DNA from: Rhinopithecus roxellana
Lineage: Eukaryota > Chordata > Mammalia > Primates > Cercopithecidae
Reading direction: 5' to 3'
NCBI RefSeq assembly: GCF_007565055.1
Contig: NC_044556.1
Location: 131,725,808-131,789,807, forward strand
DNA: 64,000 nt
In this document: piece after piece, positions 1 to 17,122 of the stretch
How the letters are laid out: each line of letters begins with the position of its first letter
Numbering within the stretch: the stretch's first letter is position 1
Made by a program: the position numbers and the translations under genes
The notes under the pieces: model-generated
Seen by the model: the letters and a program-made list of their open reading frames with translations, nothing else
Database searches by the model: none
What the model was told of the DNA's origin: nothing

Positions 1-958
1 GGGCATCAGCTTTTTCAGGAGAGGAACAGCATTTGCCAACATCCCAGGTCCAAGCAGGGCCCATTGGGCTGGACTGAGTTCATCAGGCCAGTAACTGGGG
101 CAGGCTTACTGCAAAGATAGCCCAGATGTATCGTCCTCTAGCTGAGCATTGACCCTGTGCTGACAGCTTATTTACCAGGCGTCCTGTCTGTTTTTGTGGG
201 CACAGTTCATACGTTGCCATTCTAACCTTGTGTTTGTAAGGACACAATATGCGTATGAAAGAGAGTTTTCTCTGTACAAGACTTAGAAGGTCAATATTGT
301 GCTCTGCCCTGCCGAACATAGAACAGGGCCTATGGCCAGGGCCTCTGCATTGCTCATAGGCAGAGGTCACTGCTCATATCCTGGAGTACATGGATGGTGG
401 CCTATGGAAAGATGGTGCTGCCTCTGACCATGGAGCACTTTGTAGCCTTGACATCATGCATGGCAGAGCACTTGCTCCCCTGCATGTTTTGTGAAGCTGG
501 GTCAGGGTCTGCTATAGGAGTCATGAGCTGGGGAGCCACACCCAATGAATGTGCTATGCTAGCCCTAGAAATGACGGGGGAGGGGAAGAAAACTACTTAG
601 CAACATCTACTGGATTTCCAAAATAGGAATCTGAAGGATGTGTAGGTGGAAGTTTGCGTGCCTGTGGGGCATGGTGTTTGAGCATCTGGAGCTGTGGATC
701 ATGTGAAATGGCATAGCCTGTGTGGCTCTGCATGTGTGCTTCAAAAACTAGATCCATGTATTTGCACATAGCAAGGAATTGAAAGTCACTGCATTGGAGA
801 GTCGAACATGGGGAGTCTACAGAAGGCAAGCAGGCACATGGAGACCCGATGGCCACGCAGAGGACTCTGTGTCCCCCTCCAGAAATCCGCTGGTGGCTCT
901 GGGGCTTGAGGTTCCTAGAGGTTGGGGTGAACTGAACCTGTTCGTTTTTCTTCCCCAG
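1..958 (+). other. CACNA1E: Intron 18 (3' part)
   Basis: Non-coding sequence leading to cassette exon 19. It ends in a pyrimidine-rich tract and AG at 957-958. TGCATG hexamers, the binding motif of RBFOX splicing factors, occur at 457-462, 481-486 and 729-734. No other gene is visible; small open frames here have no recognisable product. Confidence 0.8.
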
Positions 959-1015
959 AAGAGACAGAAGGAGAAGACACCACATGTCGATGTGGGAGCC
1001 ACGCAGCAGCCACCT
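959..1015 (+). CDS. CACNA1E: CACNA1E exon 19: arginine-rich cassette of the II-III loop
   Basis: A 57-nt exon encoding [19 protein letters not shown], flanked by ttccccag and gtatgt. It starts with the third base of a codon and ends after two bases of a leucine codon completed by exon 20, so skipping keeps the frame. It matches the known alternatively spliced 19-residue arginine-rich insert of the Cav2.3 II-III cytoplasmic loop, reported to affect calcium-dependent modulation of the channel. It is 42/57 nt identical to the first 57 nt of exon 20, so it looks like a tandem exon duplication. The TG-rich tract downstream may regulate its inclusion. Confidence 0.93.
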
Positions 1016-1385
1016 GTATGTGTGTACCAGTTTGCGTGTTTGTGAGTGGTTACGTGTGGGTGTGGGACAATGTGTTGTTGTCCTTGCCATAGACAAAGTG
1101 ACACTGGGTGTGCATGTCAGTGTGTGGCTTGGTGTGTGTGTGTGTTCTGTTCACATGATCTGTGGATATGCTCTCTGCACCTCTCAACATGTGCTTATAT
1201 CAGTGTGTGTCTACGTACGTGACCTGTGTGTTTTTCGCTCTTCAGTCTGGCCTGTGAATGGGTATATGTTGTGTTAGTGTTGGTGGGTGTACCTCTCACG
1301 GAGGCAGTTGTGTACAGCTATGTGTGGGCCTCAGTGAGGGTGCGTGTGGGTACATCTGCGTGTCCCCTTCACAGTTTGTAGGTGT
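1016..1385 (+). repeat. TG-rich tract downstream of cassette exon 19
   Basis: Roughly 370 bases strongly enriched in TG and TGTG runs on the + (transcribed) strand, starting at the exon 19 donor. It includes a TGCATG hexamer at 1111-1116, about 95 nt into the intron. UG-rich RNA is bound by CELF proteins and TDP-43, and a downstream UGCAUG favours exon inclusion through RBFOX; a regulatory role here is inference. Confidence 0.65.
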
Positions 1386-3591
<2,206 letters not shown>

Positions 3592-3904
3592 GCCACATGG
3601 AAAGCACCACCAGGAGGAGGAAATCATCCTTCAAGAAGTAAAAATGAGTGGCAGTTTTCTCCCAGTGTGCAGAACAAAAATAAGCTAGCCTTCTCTTCAT
3701 CTTAAATTTTTCCCATAAAATTTCCCCAAGCTTTTGGTTCCTGTGACCACACTCAAATCTTCAGAGTGATCACATGTGACTTTGTGCCCAGTGAGATATT
3801 CAGCTATTTGCTTTGGTGTATGAATATTTGATGGTGTTCTCTGGGGTCTCCCAGGTGCTCTGCTGCCCCAGCAAGTTAGGGAGCCTCTGATGGAGTGGAC
3901 CATG

Positions 3905-4035
3905 GCTCTGCTCACTGAGTGACCTTGGAAAAACCTCTGTGTCTCTTGAGGCCTCAGTTTGTCGTCTGTAAAGTGAGAGCGTTGTACTAGATGATCTCTG
4001 AGGCCGTTCCCTGTACTAATATTTTATATGATTCT
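3905..4035 (+). repeat. MIR-family SINE fragment
   Basis: Contains the MIR core pattern: 'gagtgaccttgg', then 'cctcagttt' and 'tctgtaaagtgag', diverged but in the expected order. Confidence 0.65.
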
Positions 4036-4139
4036 ATTGCTCTTACCGACTCTTTTTCTCCTAGGAGCTGTTAGTCACAAGTTCTCCCCATCACAGTTCC
4101 CTTAGGCAGCAAATGTTAATTATTGATGTCCTAAAGGGA

Positions 4140-4176
4140 AACACAGCAAAACAAACAAACAAACAAAACAAAACAA
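4140..4176 (+). repeat. CAAA-rich simple repeat
   Basis: A run of caaa, caaac and caaaa units. Confidence 0.8.
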
Positions 4177-4177
4177 C

Positions 4178-4375
4178 ACTTTCCCTGCCCTGACTCTACA
4201 TCCCATCCCTGTATTCATCCCACCCCTTATCCTTGCCCGGACCCCATACCCCATCCCTGCCCTGACCCCACACCTCACCCCTGCATTATTAATTCCACAC
4301 CCTATCCTTGCCCTGACCCCATACCCCATGGCTGCTCTGGCCTCATGCTGTCCCCGCATTAATCCCACCTGCTAT
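4178..4375 (+). repeat. Degenerate C-rich minisatellite
   Basis: Repeated variants of 'ccctgaccccatacccc', 'atccctgc' and 'cctatccttgcc' alternate through about 200 bases, with units of irregular length. A reverse-strand open frame with repeating GYGVRAR-like residues is a by-product of this repeat. Confidence 0.75.
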
Positions 4376-5189
4376 CCCAAGATCACTGAATTGTGACCAC
4401 AGGGTTCCAGCTTTGATGTTTTCCTCTTACTTTTTCTGTATTTACTCTTTCACATGACAGTCTTCCCCCTCCCTGTTTTTCTTTCTTCCATGCTCCCTCC
4501 CCATTTCTGCATGCTCTCTACAGCCAACATGCCACTACTGCTTCAGAAAGTGCAGTCTCCCATGTCCAGTGGCATGCTTCAGTTGACTTGGGCATGTCTC
4601 AGGATCCCAGACCCACAGCTCTTTTGGTGTTTGTTTGCTTTAATACGTAAGAAGTGTTTTGGGCCTTCTTTTATGAGAAAGAATATAAAGCTTTACTCTC
4701 CCTCTGTTCTAATTCCAGAGCTACTCTTTGGTCTTGGTCATAGGTAAAAGCATGTGATAGGAAGGCTTTTGGATACTTCTTATGACTTACTCTTTAGGAA
4801 GAGGCCCTGGCATGGGCCAGGACCACCAGGATCCACTGCTGACACGGGGTTCCAGGGTAGAGTCATTCAATGAGCAGGGAGCAGTAGGTGAGGGTGACTG
4901 GGGCCCTTTCCCCACTGTAACAGCTTCAGCCTCCTGCCAGTTTAACCTATACCGTGTCTTGAGTATGGAAACAGCAGCAGCAGCAGCTGAGAGCTCCCCT
5001 CGACCTCTGGCTCCTTCGTCCTCCCAATCCTGGGATGCAGTCATGAACCTATACTCACATGATTATTACATTCTCATTTCTACATTAATCATGGCCAAAA
5101 AAAAGCATAGCCAGAAAGACTGCTGCAAACAGAGTCATGATTTATTGAAATCTTCCATTGCAGGGTGATTCACTGAAAGGTGATAGGAT

Positions 5190-5330
5190 TTTAAATCGGG
5201 AACCCATACTAGCTGTATGACCTTAGGAAAGGTACTTAAATTGCCAGAACTTTAGTTTTCCCATCTGTATCATGGGAGTAATAATACGTGCCACTCAGGG
5301 TATACCATGGGAAAATTCAGTAAGTGAATA
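5190..5330 (+). repeat. MIR-family SINE fragment
   Basis: Matches the MIR core: 'agctgtatgaccttaggaaa', 'tacttaaattg', 'cccatctgtatcatggg', 'ataataatacgtgcc'. Confidence 0.7.
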
Positions 5331-5649
5331 TGTACAAAGAATCCAGAGTTTAGATATAAAATCTAAACCTTGTAAATTTTATAACAGAAACACTATGTTG
5401 TTTATCAGACTCTAAAAGTTCAACCTTAAAAGGGGAAACATCATAGTCATTTATATGACTAAAAGGTTATTTCTCATAACATCTGGGGAGGGTGAAATAA
5501 GAAGAGTTTAACTCAATGTCAGATAGTAAATACCCCCAATGCCTGCAGGGCACCTTGTTAGGGATGTCCCTGGAGCCCTTTCTCCTCCTCTCCTTTCATC
5601 CCCAACTAAACACAAATGGTGCCAGTTTCACATGCGGCATGGTTTCTGA

Positions 5650-7765
<2,116 letters not shown>

Positions 7766-7825
7766 GTCCTGAGGTATTTTGACTATGTGTTCACGGGCGT
7801 GTTCACCTTTGAGATGGTTATAAAG
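7766..7825 (+). CDS. CACNA1E: CACNA1E exon 24: domain III S2
   Basis: A 60-nt, phase-0 exon encoding [20 protein letters not shown], most of IIIS2. The FTFEMVIK end is the conserved S2 motif whose acidic residue pairs with S4 arginines. Boundaries are tctttcag and gtaaaa. Confidence 0.97.
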
Positions 7826-8545
7826 GTAAAAACTTCTAGAGAAAACCTGGGCTCTTGGGTTTAGATGGGTCACCTGTCTGCTCCTTAGGCTAGAGCCCTT
7901 CCTCAGTGTTACCACCTACCAGCCAATGGCAGCCCTCAGTAGAGCTTCTGCCACCCCTTCTCTGGCCTCAGAATCCTGAAGAAATCTGTCTCAGCAAGAC
8001 ACGGCTGCATGGATATGTTTGTACTGGTGCAGGCCTGTGGACATGGCCCAAGTAGGAGGCAGGCAACAGGTGTGCAGACAGGCTTGGGGCCAGCACTCTC
8101 CTCCCCAGTGCTTGTCCTGGCTGAGCCTGGGTGTATGCCAAGGCAAAGGGCTAGGTAGAGATGAGTCTTCCTGGGCTTCATCTAGTCCCAGCCACCATAA
8201 TACCCCATAGTCTGTCTTGTTCCCAGCCTCATCCATCTAGGATTTTACCCATCTGTGCATATGTGGCAATGCCCAGTGCTCTGAGCCATAAATGAAAGGA
8301 GGAATGTGGCAGGGTTCTGTGAAAACCAAGGAGTCTAGTGAACCCTGGGTGACTATGAGATGGGGGCCTCAGGACTCAGTCATGTGGAGAAAGCCTGCTG
8401 GCCCTACACTCTCATTCTCCAGGTCCTAGCATAGGGTTGGTTGTGGAGATGGTGGCAGTGGAGGCATTGCCATGATGAACAGAGCTCAAGTCAAGTGTTG
8501 CCCACACCTTCTGGGCTCATTGTGGCTGTTCATCTTCTTCTGCAG
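7826..8545 (+). other. CACNA1E: Intron 24
   Basis: A 720-nt intron, gtaaaa to cttctgcag. Nothing further recognised. Confidence 0.87.
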
Positions 8546-8652
8546 ATGATAGACCAAGGCTTGATCCTGCAGGACGGGTCCTACTTCCGAGACCTGTGGA
8601 ACATCCTGGACTTTGTGGTGGTCGTTGGTGCATTGGTGGCCTTTGCTCTGGC
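8546..8652 (+). CDS. CACNA1E: CACNA1E exon 25: domain III S2-S3 and S3
   Basis: 107 nt between ttctgcag and gtaagt. It encodes [19 protein letters not shown] (S2-S3 loop) and [16 protein letters not shown] (IIIS3, with the conserved NILDF motif). It ends after two bases (gc) of an alanine codon. Either the microexon (g) or exon 27 (a) can complete that codon as alanine. Confidence 0.97.
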
Positions 8653-9723
8653 GTAAGTGACTCTTTTGTTATTTGATTCCCTTCCTTCCCCTCTTCCTGG
8701 AGACTCCAGTTGATTTGAAGCCCTTTCCAGAAATGCAACATTCAGGGTGATGCCAAAGAATGCCCCTCCGGGAAATCTGCTCCCCAGTCACCCTCAGCAG
8801 AGCTCCTGAGCACCTTGCAGCTCCAGCTCATGTGACCTGACTGGCAGAATGGGGGAAGCAGGAGTAGGGAGCGTCAGGAGGGAGAAGTCAGAGGCCCTGG
8901 GAATTCCTTTCCTGGAAACGAGTAAGCATGGGCAGGCACTCACAGTGTGGACAGTGCTTCCATGCATTTAGCAATAGACCCAGGAACAGCTTATGGACCC
9001 TTTCTTTCTTGAGTGTGTCAATCAAGGAAGCAGCTTGAAAGAAAGATGCAGAGGGTAGTGCAAAGTTGAGGATCACGGAATCCTAGGCATGGTGAGGTTT
9101 TCTGTTCATAGCAGGTGTAAATGAGAGCTCTTCCAGGGATGCAAGAACCATGCTTTTGCACACACCTAATAATATGTTTAATCTCCGAAAGGAAAGGCTT
9201 TCCAAATTTTCCTTGATAATGTACTTAGGAAAACAGCCTTAAACCATTCAGGCAACTAAATCATGTTCATTATATTTGTGGGCTTTTTTTTCCCCCACAC
9301 ATGGATCCAACTCTAGACAGTTTTCAATCACATTCTGACATTTCCTGTGGAATCTAGCCAAGGAAAGGGCTCTTCTAGCCCTCGTGGGTGTAACTAGGAA
9401 ATGGGATGCTTTCAGGGTCTTTTCCTTAACCCGGTCTGTAGAGTGCCCCAGAAGGATGAATGACAGCCTCGGGGTTCTGTCTGTACCTTGTTCACCCTGA
9501 GCAGCTTTAGCCTCTTCCAGGATGCACAACAGAATTCTCAGAGCTATACCTCAAGTCTCTCTGAGTACAAGTGGAAGCCTCATCTTTAGCCTCAGCAAGG
9601 CTAGCTACACTGTGTGGTGAGGCAGGAGAGCTTTCAGGAGCTGCTGTCATTGAGTCATTGATGGCAACTGTGAAAGGAACACAATGTCTTCATACATTTA
9701 CCCTTCTGAGTGGTTTTCCCTCC

Positions 9724-9799
9724 AAGGGTTTGCCCTTCCAAGTGTTTAGAAAGAGATCACTATTGGAAGGGTTTGCCCTTCTAAATGTTTAGAAAGACA
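9724..9799 (+). repeat. Short direct duplication
   Basis: 'aagggtttgccctt' followed by a 'gtttagaaagaga'-like sequence occurs twice, about 42 bp apart, with a few mismatches, immediately before an AluY insertion. Confidence 0.8.
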
Positions 9800-9808
9800 G
9801 GGAAGCTG

Positions 9809-10104
9809 GGCCGGGCACAGTGACTCACACCTGTAATCCCAGCGCTTTGGGAGGCCGAGCCAGGCAGATCACAAGGTCAGGAGATCAAGACCATCCTGGC
9901 TAACACAGTGAAACCCCATCTCTACTAAAAATACAAAAAAATAGCTGGGCATGGTGGTGGGCACCTGTGGTCCCAGTTACTTGGGAGGCTGAGGCAGGAG
10001 AATGGCGTGAACCAGGGAGGTGGAGCTTGCAGTGAGCCGAGATCACGCCACTGCCCTCCAGCCTGGGCGACAGAGCGAGACTCCGTCTCAAAAAAAAAAA
10101 AAAA
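9809..10104 (+). mobile_element. AluY, full length, + strand
   Basis: Starts ggccgggcacagtgactc, has both Alu arms and ends in an A-tail. A near-perfect target-site duplication (agacagggaagctg before, agaaagggaagctg after) supports one insertion event. Confidence 0.95.
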
Positions 10105-10934
10105 GAAAGGGAAGCTGACAGTGCTTCTCCTCAAGCTTCTCCTCAAGTACTGTCAGCTTCCATCTCTTATCCTTTCCGGCAGAAAAATAGGTGGGATGAG
10201 AATTACAAGATGTTTCTCAAGTGGCCTGGTGGGGTGGGGATAGTGGAGGGCTATCTGTCTTAAGGAGAGGTACAAGGTACACTCCCAGCTGTGCTAGAAG
10301 TGTAGGATCTCCCAGAACCTGGAAGTGAACTGTGCTCCCTCAGTCATGAGAGACCTTACAAAAGAAAACCACGTTGGGCATAGTTTGTGACCCTGAAATG
10401 GGCTGGTGATCAAGGTAACTCCAGTGTCCCTTGTCCCCTTGTGCACATGTTAATTCCATTGTGCAGTCACTTTTGCCCCCCACAAAAAGAAAGCTTTCTG
10501 TCACATGTGGCTGGACTGTTCTTGAGGAAATTTTACAGAAGCATGGGGTATTTTCTCAAGCATCTGGGCCCTGTCTGGATTCTCGTGGTGCAATGAAAGG
10601 AAAGGCAGCTCTGGCTCCATCAGAGGGACTTCCAGCTCCTCTTCCATCTTCTTGGAAAGACGGATGAAAGTCTGCTTTTGCCCTAAGGAGACCCACATTT
10701 TTTGTTAGAGATAAATATTATCCTTAGATTTTTAAAAGGTCAAGTTCCTTTTTCATTTTACTAATTCATTTGCATAGATTATCCACTGTATCATTCTCAT
10801 TTTGATCTCTAAAAATCATGTGTCTCTCTTTGAAGTATAAAGAACAAGGAGATAGAAGCATATAGGAAAGAACCCACCCCATCTTTAGAAAGAACAGAAC
10901 CCATTGGCGTAACAGGACAGAGTGGCAGGAAAGG

Positions 10935-11130
10935 TTGGGCTGTGGAACCAGATGGGCCCTTGTTTGAATCCCAGCCCCTCTACTTTCCAGCTTTGTGTCC
11001 TTGAGCCACACAGCAAAATATTAACCCTCCTAACCTCAGTTCTCATCTCTGAAATGCAGATAAAATAATGTGTATAAAGTGCTTAGGACAGGGCCTGATG
11101 TAGTGTGAACAATCAATACATATTAATTCC
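10935..11130 (+). repeat. MIR SINE
   Basis: Follows the MIR consensus order: 'tttgaatcccagcccctcta', 'tttgtgtccttgagc', 'cctcagttctcatctctgaa', 'aagtgcttaggacagggcct'. Confidence 0.85.
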
Positions 11131-14043
11131 CCTCCTCATCCTTCCATTCTCTTATCACATCATGAAATCCAAATATAGGAGCAAATATGTATTGATGTGC
11201 AATGTATACAGATAGATGTGTGCAGGCTGGCCCAAGACCTAGCTGTTTTATACATATACACCCCCTCGCCTATGCCTGTGTGCCTGGTAACCAGGCTGGC
11301 GTTTTGGTGCCAGTGTGGGAGGAGGTGTGTTTTAGAGGAAGCTCCTGCATGCCTGCCTATTGTCCACAGTCCAGACATCTCTTCTCAGACCCAGAGCAGT
11401 GATGATGTGCAGTAGAGCTGTCATCTGTCTTGTTCTTTCTTTGTGCCCTTTGAAACATGGCAGTGGTGGCTTTGGTGCTGGTGGCAGGGGAAGCCTTAAT
11501 AGCCCCGGAGCCGAAGCCTCTCTGTTGTTCCTCAGACCAGGTACAGTGCAGGGGCCTCCAGGAACTCCCTGGTTCTGGGGTCCATACTTATGTGATGGAT
11601 TGAGAGTTATGATCCATCACTTGCTTTTAGTCATGTCACTTCTTGAACTCTCCCTTCATTTTCTCCGAAACATAAATGGTACTTGCTCACCTTTCTCCAT
11701 CCATTTTCTCTTTTGCCTTCAACTTTCCAAGCTTGCCATGCCCATTCCCTCTCCCCTTTCTCTGCTCATGGAGCAGGCTCCCACTCCCCCTCCTCTGGCC
11801 TTCGTCATATTTGCTGAGCGAGGTCCAGGTAATGCTTTCTTTTGCTCATGCACCCATGCTTTCAAACTCTGTCCTGTTCCTTTCCTCATTAATGGCACCA
11901 GAGAATTCAGCTCTCCCATCACTTTGGTGGAGTTAGCCAGAGTCCTGCCTGCCAGCAGAGAGAGGACCTGGCCTGGTACAGAGAGTGAAACAAGTCACTG
12001 AGCCTATGTCCCTCATGGTCAGGGGCTCAGGCCAGCAGAAAGCCAAATGTAGGGTTGTCTGCAGGCTTGTCAAGTATCTCTCTCCTTGTGTTTACAACTT
12101 TCGTTATCATATCCCATATATTTGTCCCATAATGTCCACCATTCAAATAACCTTATTCCTGTCCCAGTCTCTTTCTCTCTTTCTTAAAATTGAACCATGA
12201 CTTACTGAGGAGGCTTCTGTGAAGCCTATTGCTTAATAGACTTGAGCTACTGATGGTGGTTGCCATGGTAGCATCTTTCTGTGGCTCCTCAGAAACCAGG
12301 GCTGACATGGCGTTCCTTCCACCACCCAGCCAGAGCTTTCTCAGACCCTGGTCCAACCCCCAGGAGCAAAGCCCCTCACCAAGCGAGGGGAATGACCTCT
12401 AGCTGAATTCTCAAAGAAAGCTGTGGTGTCCCCTGAGCCCTCCTGCCGAGGCGTGTGCCTGCCACCATGTATGTTTTCTACAAGCATATATGTTGTTTAT
12501 GCAGTGGCTGAAGAGAAGACTGTTCTCCACAGCTGCATACATCAAGTTAAGGGAATGTTTATAATGTAAACCTGGAAAATTCCATTGGGGAACTTTATTG
12601 ACTTTTGAGGAGGAAGGGAAGGGGATTTTTTCATTTATTTATTTTTCTTCTTGGATTTATTTTAAGTGTGGGCAGAGCAGTGGATAAAAAAATAAATGGA
12701 AAGATACCCACATTGCAACTTTTCTGTTCTTTCCAATTCACTTTTACATTATAAGGCATTTATAAGAACACTCAGGTCTCCTTCCTTAAGCTCAGCGTCC
12801 CTGCAGGGAGGTGGGCAGAGTTTCGGCAAAGGTTGGGTTCAGGGCTTCATTATTCCACTGTCCTCACAACGCCTGCTTTCTGGGCCACATGGAGACAGAG
12901 TGTTTGCTGACTATAAATGTCCGGAGCTGTGCCTTCTGTACTTTGAGGTTTCAAGAAAAGTCTGGTGAGTGGCTGGATCTATGAAACCTTCCTCTTTTAT
13001 CTTTTTCTTTCCAAAGAAGAGGGATTCTTTTGTGTGATTTTATGTGAAAGGACCAGAAACCACTTTGCCCAGTTTCCACACACCCTGTTGCCATCTCTGC
13101 TGCTTCCCGGCCTCCTGGAGGGAAGGCAAAGATGGTTACAGCCTTGGCATTTCCGGGGATCTGCACATGAGGCACATTCCCTTGGTGTGGGTGACCCTGC
13201 TCCCCAACCAAAGTCAGCTGCCTTGTAGGGAGGTCACGCAACCACTACACAGATTACATTCCTGAACCTCACAGAACCCTCATGTTTCATGTCTTTCATG
13301 TTTAGTGAAGTGACTTGGGCAAACAGGTGGGCAGGGACAGCATCTCTGGAGGAATGCAGGAGAGGACCAGAACACCTGTGCGTGTGTGTCTTTCTGTGTG
13401 TGACACCTGCACTCCAACCCAGGACCCTCACCCTCTCCATTTCCACTGCTCTACAACATGTTACTTGACTAGCTCGATTCACATGAGCGGGTGAGCTCTC
13501 CTGGATTGGATTCTAAGTAGTCAACTCACGGCTTATAATTGCTCAGCAGCAGCACAGATGGTTTAATAGAAAAATAACTAGCAATTCTGCTCCCATCTCC
13601 TCCCCCACCTCAGAATTCACGATGGCCTGTGCATCCGTCAGTTATACAGGCTCTCCGGCGGCTGACGCCAAAACTTCCTGTTGCCATTTGCCGTTGTAGC
13701 AGGGCATGGGGTGAGGTCAGGACTCCCTGGCACTCAGGAGATTTGGCTCGCAGCTGCACTTGGCCTTTCATTATTCAGTCCTTAGCCAGAAATGAAAAAC
13801 ATGAGTCAGTCTGCCTTCGTGATGCCAGAAGGAACTGGAGTTCCCACATTAGCTTTTATTACATTCTTTTCATTAAAGTATGTCACTTTCCTGACACTTG
13901 ACACTCTGCCCTAGTCGCTGAGATGGATAAGGTCCATTGAATGCATTCAGCACTAGCTGTGGCAGCAGAGTTATATACACAGGCATGGACAATTTTAGAT
14001 TTGGAAGGAATCTAAGGAGCCAGAGAATATGTTCCTCTGGGAG

Positions 14044-14128
14044 CTGGGAGTGGTGGCTCACGCCTGTAACCCCAGCAAGTCGAGAGGCTGAGATGCGAGG
14101 ATTGTTTAAGGCTGGGAGTTCGATAATG
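14044..14128 (+). repeat. Old partial Alu (left-monomer type)
   Basis: Diverged 'tggtggctcacgcctgtaac', 'cagcaag' and 'gaggctgagatgcgaggatt', with no right arm or A-tail. Confidence 0.75.
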
Positions 14129-15294
14129 TGGTCCTCTGGTTCTGGATTTGCTTGTGGGATTTTGTGTGTTAGAAGGTGAGAATGTGCACATGTAAGAAAG
14201 AGGTGGCTATTCAGCACCAAAATGCTCATACATACTCATGCTCAGCACAGCATGGAAACAACAGACAAACATTTCACCCTAAACCTGGTTGGTTGTTTCT
14301 CCTATTCTTCACTACCTGCCTGTGTCTGAGGCAGTCCCCTCAAACCTCCAGCGTTGCCTATGGGACTTCTTTCTTGACAGAACTTCCCTCTTTTTAAACT
14401 GAAAGGGGAGTCTGCCAAAGGAAGCAGTGACTGCACATTAATCTTGGAGGCAAAAAAGTGGACGAAGTACTGCTTCATGCAGAGAAGACCCATTTACCAC
14501 TGAGCCAGACAGGCCATCCAGTTCCCCTGTTCTGTGGAAGAGAACGAAGGATTAAAATTAAATTTAGCCATCAAGTAGCCCATTAACTGTGGATTTAGGA
14601 GGCCAGCTGAAAAAGAATTGGAAATTTCCAACCGTAAGCAGATAGGAGGATATTGTTCCTGAGACTCCAGTTTAAAAGTCACCTCAAGAATGACTACATC
14701 TGATTTTTGTGCCCAGTCAAGGACACTAAAGATGATCAATGCCCATGGACTTTTGAGGTGCCTACTGCTATATCATAGCTGCCTTGAAAATGGAGTTTGG
14801 GAGGGAGGAAGGAGGGACAGAGTGGCAGCCACATGGAGGGAGTGAGTGTCTGAAAGGAGATAAGTCCTCAGTCTACCTACTCTTGGCATTAAGTCTCAGC
14901 ATGCATAGTTTTTAGTGAATGCTGGAAAATGTGTTGTTTGTTGCATGTGACATTGGTGCTGCCGAGGAACCGCCTGTAGAATATTCACTTTGAGACCTTT
15001 ATCTTATGGAGGCAATGGCTGTGAACACCACAGTATTATTATTATTATTTTAATCAACAGCACGAAATTGGGAGACGGTTCGTTGTAAATGGGATCTCAG
15101 CCTGTGGCCACAGACCCAAGCAAAATGAAATGATCCAATCAGGGAACACTGCCCCCATCCACATGGTAACCAACACCAACCAGACCCAGATACAAAAAGC
15201 ACCCTGTGAGCCTTCACAACCATGGGAAGAGCCCAGTACTGCTGAATTAGTAGAAACTCCTCATAGTGCCCTCCAGATTTAAAAGCAGATTTTA

Positions 15295-15679
<385 letters not shown>

Positions 15680-16305
15680 TCATGCCAGCCACCTGCCTAA
15701 TCCACATGCACAGGGGCACAGCCTAGCATTTCAAATTAGTCTTCAGTGGGACAAGTGTATTGGGTGGACTTCCACGAGCTCCAAGGCCTTCTTAGAAAGA
15801 TCAGCAGATGAGGTGTCTTTGGGTATGTTGAGAATAAAAAGACAAAAGAGACAACTAAATCCACTGTTCACCAGATTGAATAATAAAACTGCTAGGAGAC
15901 AGTTAGATGCTCTGCTGTCTCCTGCTGCTTCTCAGTGTTTGGACAAAAACACCACCAGTTGGAGTATGGTGCTGTGTATGGCAAAGGAGGAAGCTTACAA
16001 AAGGCTCTCAGGAGTGTGTATGAGCTTGTTGACGTCCGTGTGCAAGAGGGAAAGGATTATGCACCAAACACTTAGCACAGAGCTAGTGCTCTGGTTACAT
16101 GACAAAGAAAGATGGCACAGTAACAATGGATTGAGGGTTCGAGGGTGACCCCAAGAGATGCTGAGGCACAGACCACGAGGTAAAATAAACCCCAAATGGC
16201 AGCTGCTAAGCAGTGACAAGGTCAAAGTGGTAAATTTAAAATTTTCACAGAAGCAGATGAACATATCCTTATCTGCAGGTCCTAGAGAGACAGGCACTGC
16301 CAGTG

Positions 16306-16367
16306 CAAAAGGGGAAACTTCCCCACAGGTCTTTAGCAAAAGGGGAAACTTCCCCACAGGTCTTTAG
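16306..16367 (+). repeat. Exact 31-bp tandem duplication
   Basis: Two adjacent identical 31-bp copies (16306-16336 and 16337-16367), each containing the near-palindrome ggggaaacttcccc. Confidence 0.95.
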
Positions 16368-16809
16368 AATTTTTAAAGTGCTTTCACACTGTTTATTTTA
16401 TTTATCACTGAACAGTCCTGTTTTACAACTGAGAAGTGGATTGCCTGAGGTTTGACTAGTCTAACTTATTTGACTAGTAAGTAGCAAAGCCAGTTCTTGA
16501 ACAACCTTGGCGTTCTGATTTGAAGTTCAGTGTTGTCTCCATTATGTTAAGCGCCCTTCTACACATCATGTTCTCGTTAGCTCCAAGCAATTAACCCCTG
16601 TAAGCTAAGAGCAGTGGCTTGGTATAGATCTCTCCTCAACCTACAGATCCTTCTGTCTCTACCTGGTGACAGACAAGACCTATGGGTAGATGGAGAAGGG
16701 CATCCCTGAACTTGTCCATCTTGATGTTTCATCTGCAACTTTTTTTTCCTACGAACTCTCATAGACCCTAAACTGATTACGGGGAGTGTGAGAGCTCACT
16801 ATTTGAGAT

Positions 16810-16863
16810 CAGGAAGTACTGGTCCTTTTACTGTTTCAGGAAGTACTGGTCCTTTTACTGTTT
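16810..16863 (+). repeat. Exact 27-bp tandem duplication
   Basis: Two adjacent identical copies (16810-16836 and 16837-16863) beginning caggaagtactggtcc. Confidence 0.95.
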
Positions 16864-16914
16864 GGTTAAAACCCTCCAGTGGTTCCCATTTGAAAGGCAC
16901 TCTAACATCACAAA

Positions 16915-17122
16915 TAAAAGCATAGGTTTCAGAGTCAGGTACATTTAGGTCTGAATCCCAGCACTATTATTAACTGCCTTAACTTTGAACCTCTGCTTCT
17001 TCATCTGTAAATGGGGATTCAAAAATAATATTTTGGTCCTATGAGCATTAAATAAGGTAAAATGTATTTAATGTCTGCTATAGTGCCAAGCACTTAGTAA
17101 TTGTATAATGATAGTTATTATT
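16915..17122 (+). repeat. MIR SINE
   Basis: Core order matches MIR: 'ctgaatcccagcactatta', 'cctctgcttcttcatctgta', 'aaatggggat', 'gtgccaagcacttagtaa'. Confidence 0.85.

Noticed and set aside
593..1104. Overlapping reverse-strand open frames near exon 19
   Set aside because: They lie antisense to exon 19 and the TG-rich tract, with low-complexity composition and no recognisable domain.
4120..4368. Reverse-strand open frame with repeated GYGVRAR
   Set aside because: Translation of the C-rich minisatellite, not a gene.
9900..10146. Open frames with residues like ALSPRLE and PASASQV
   Set aside because: Characteristic translations of Alu sequence; the same applies near 15470, 34586, 46721, 58070 and 62430.
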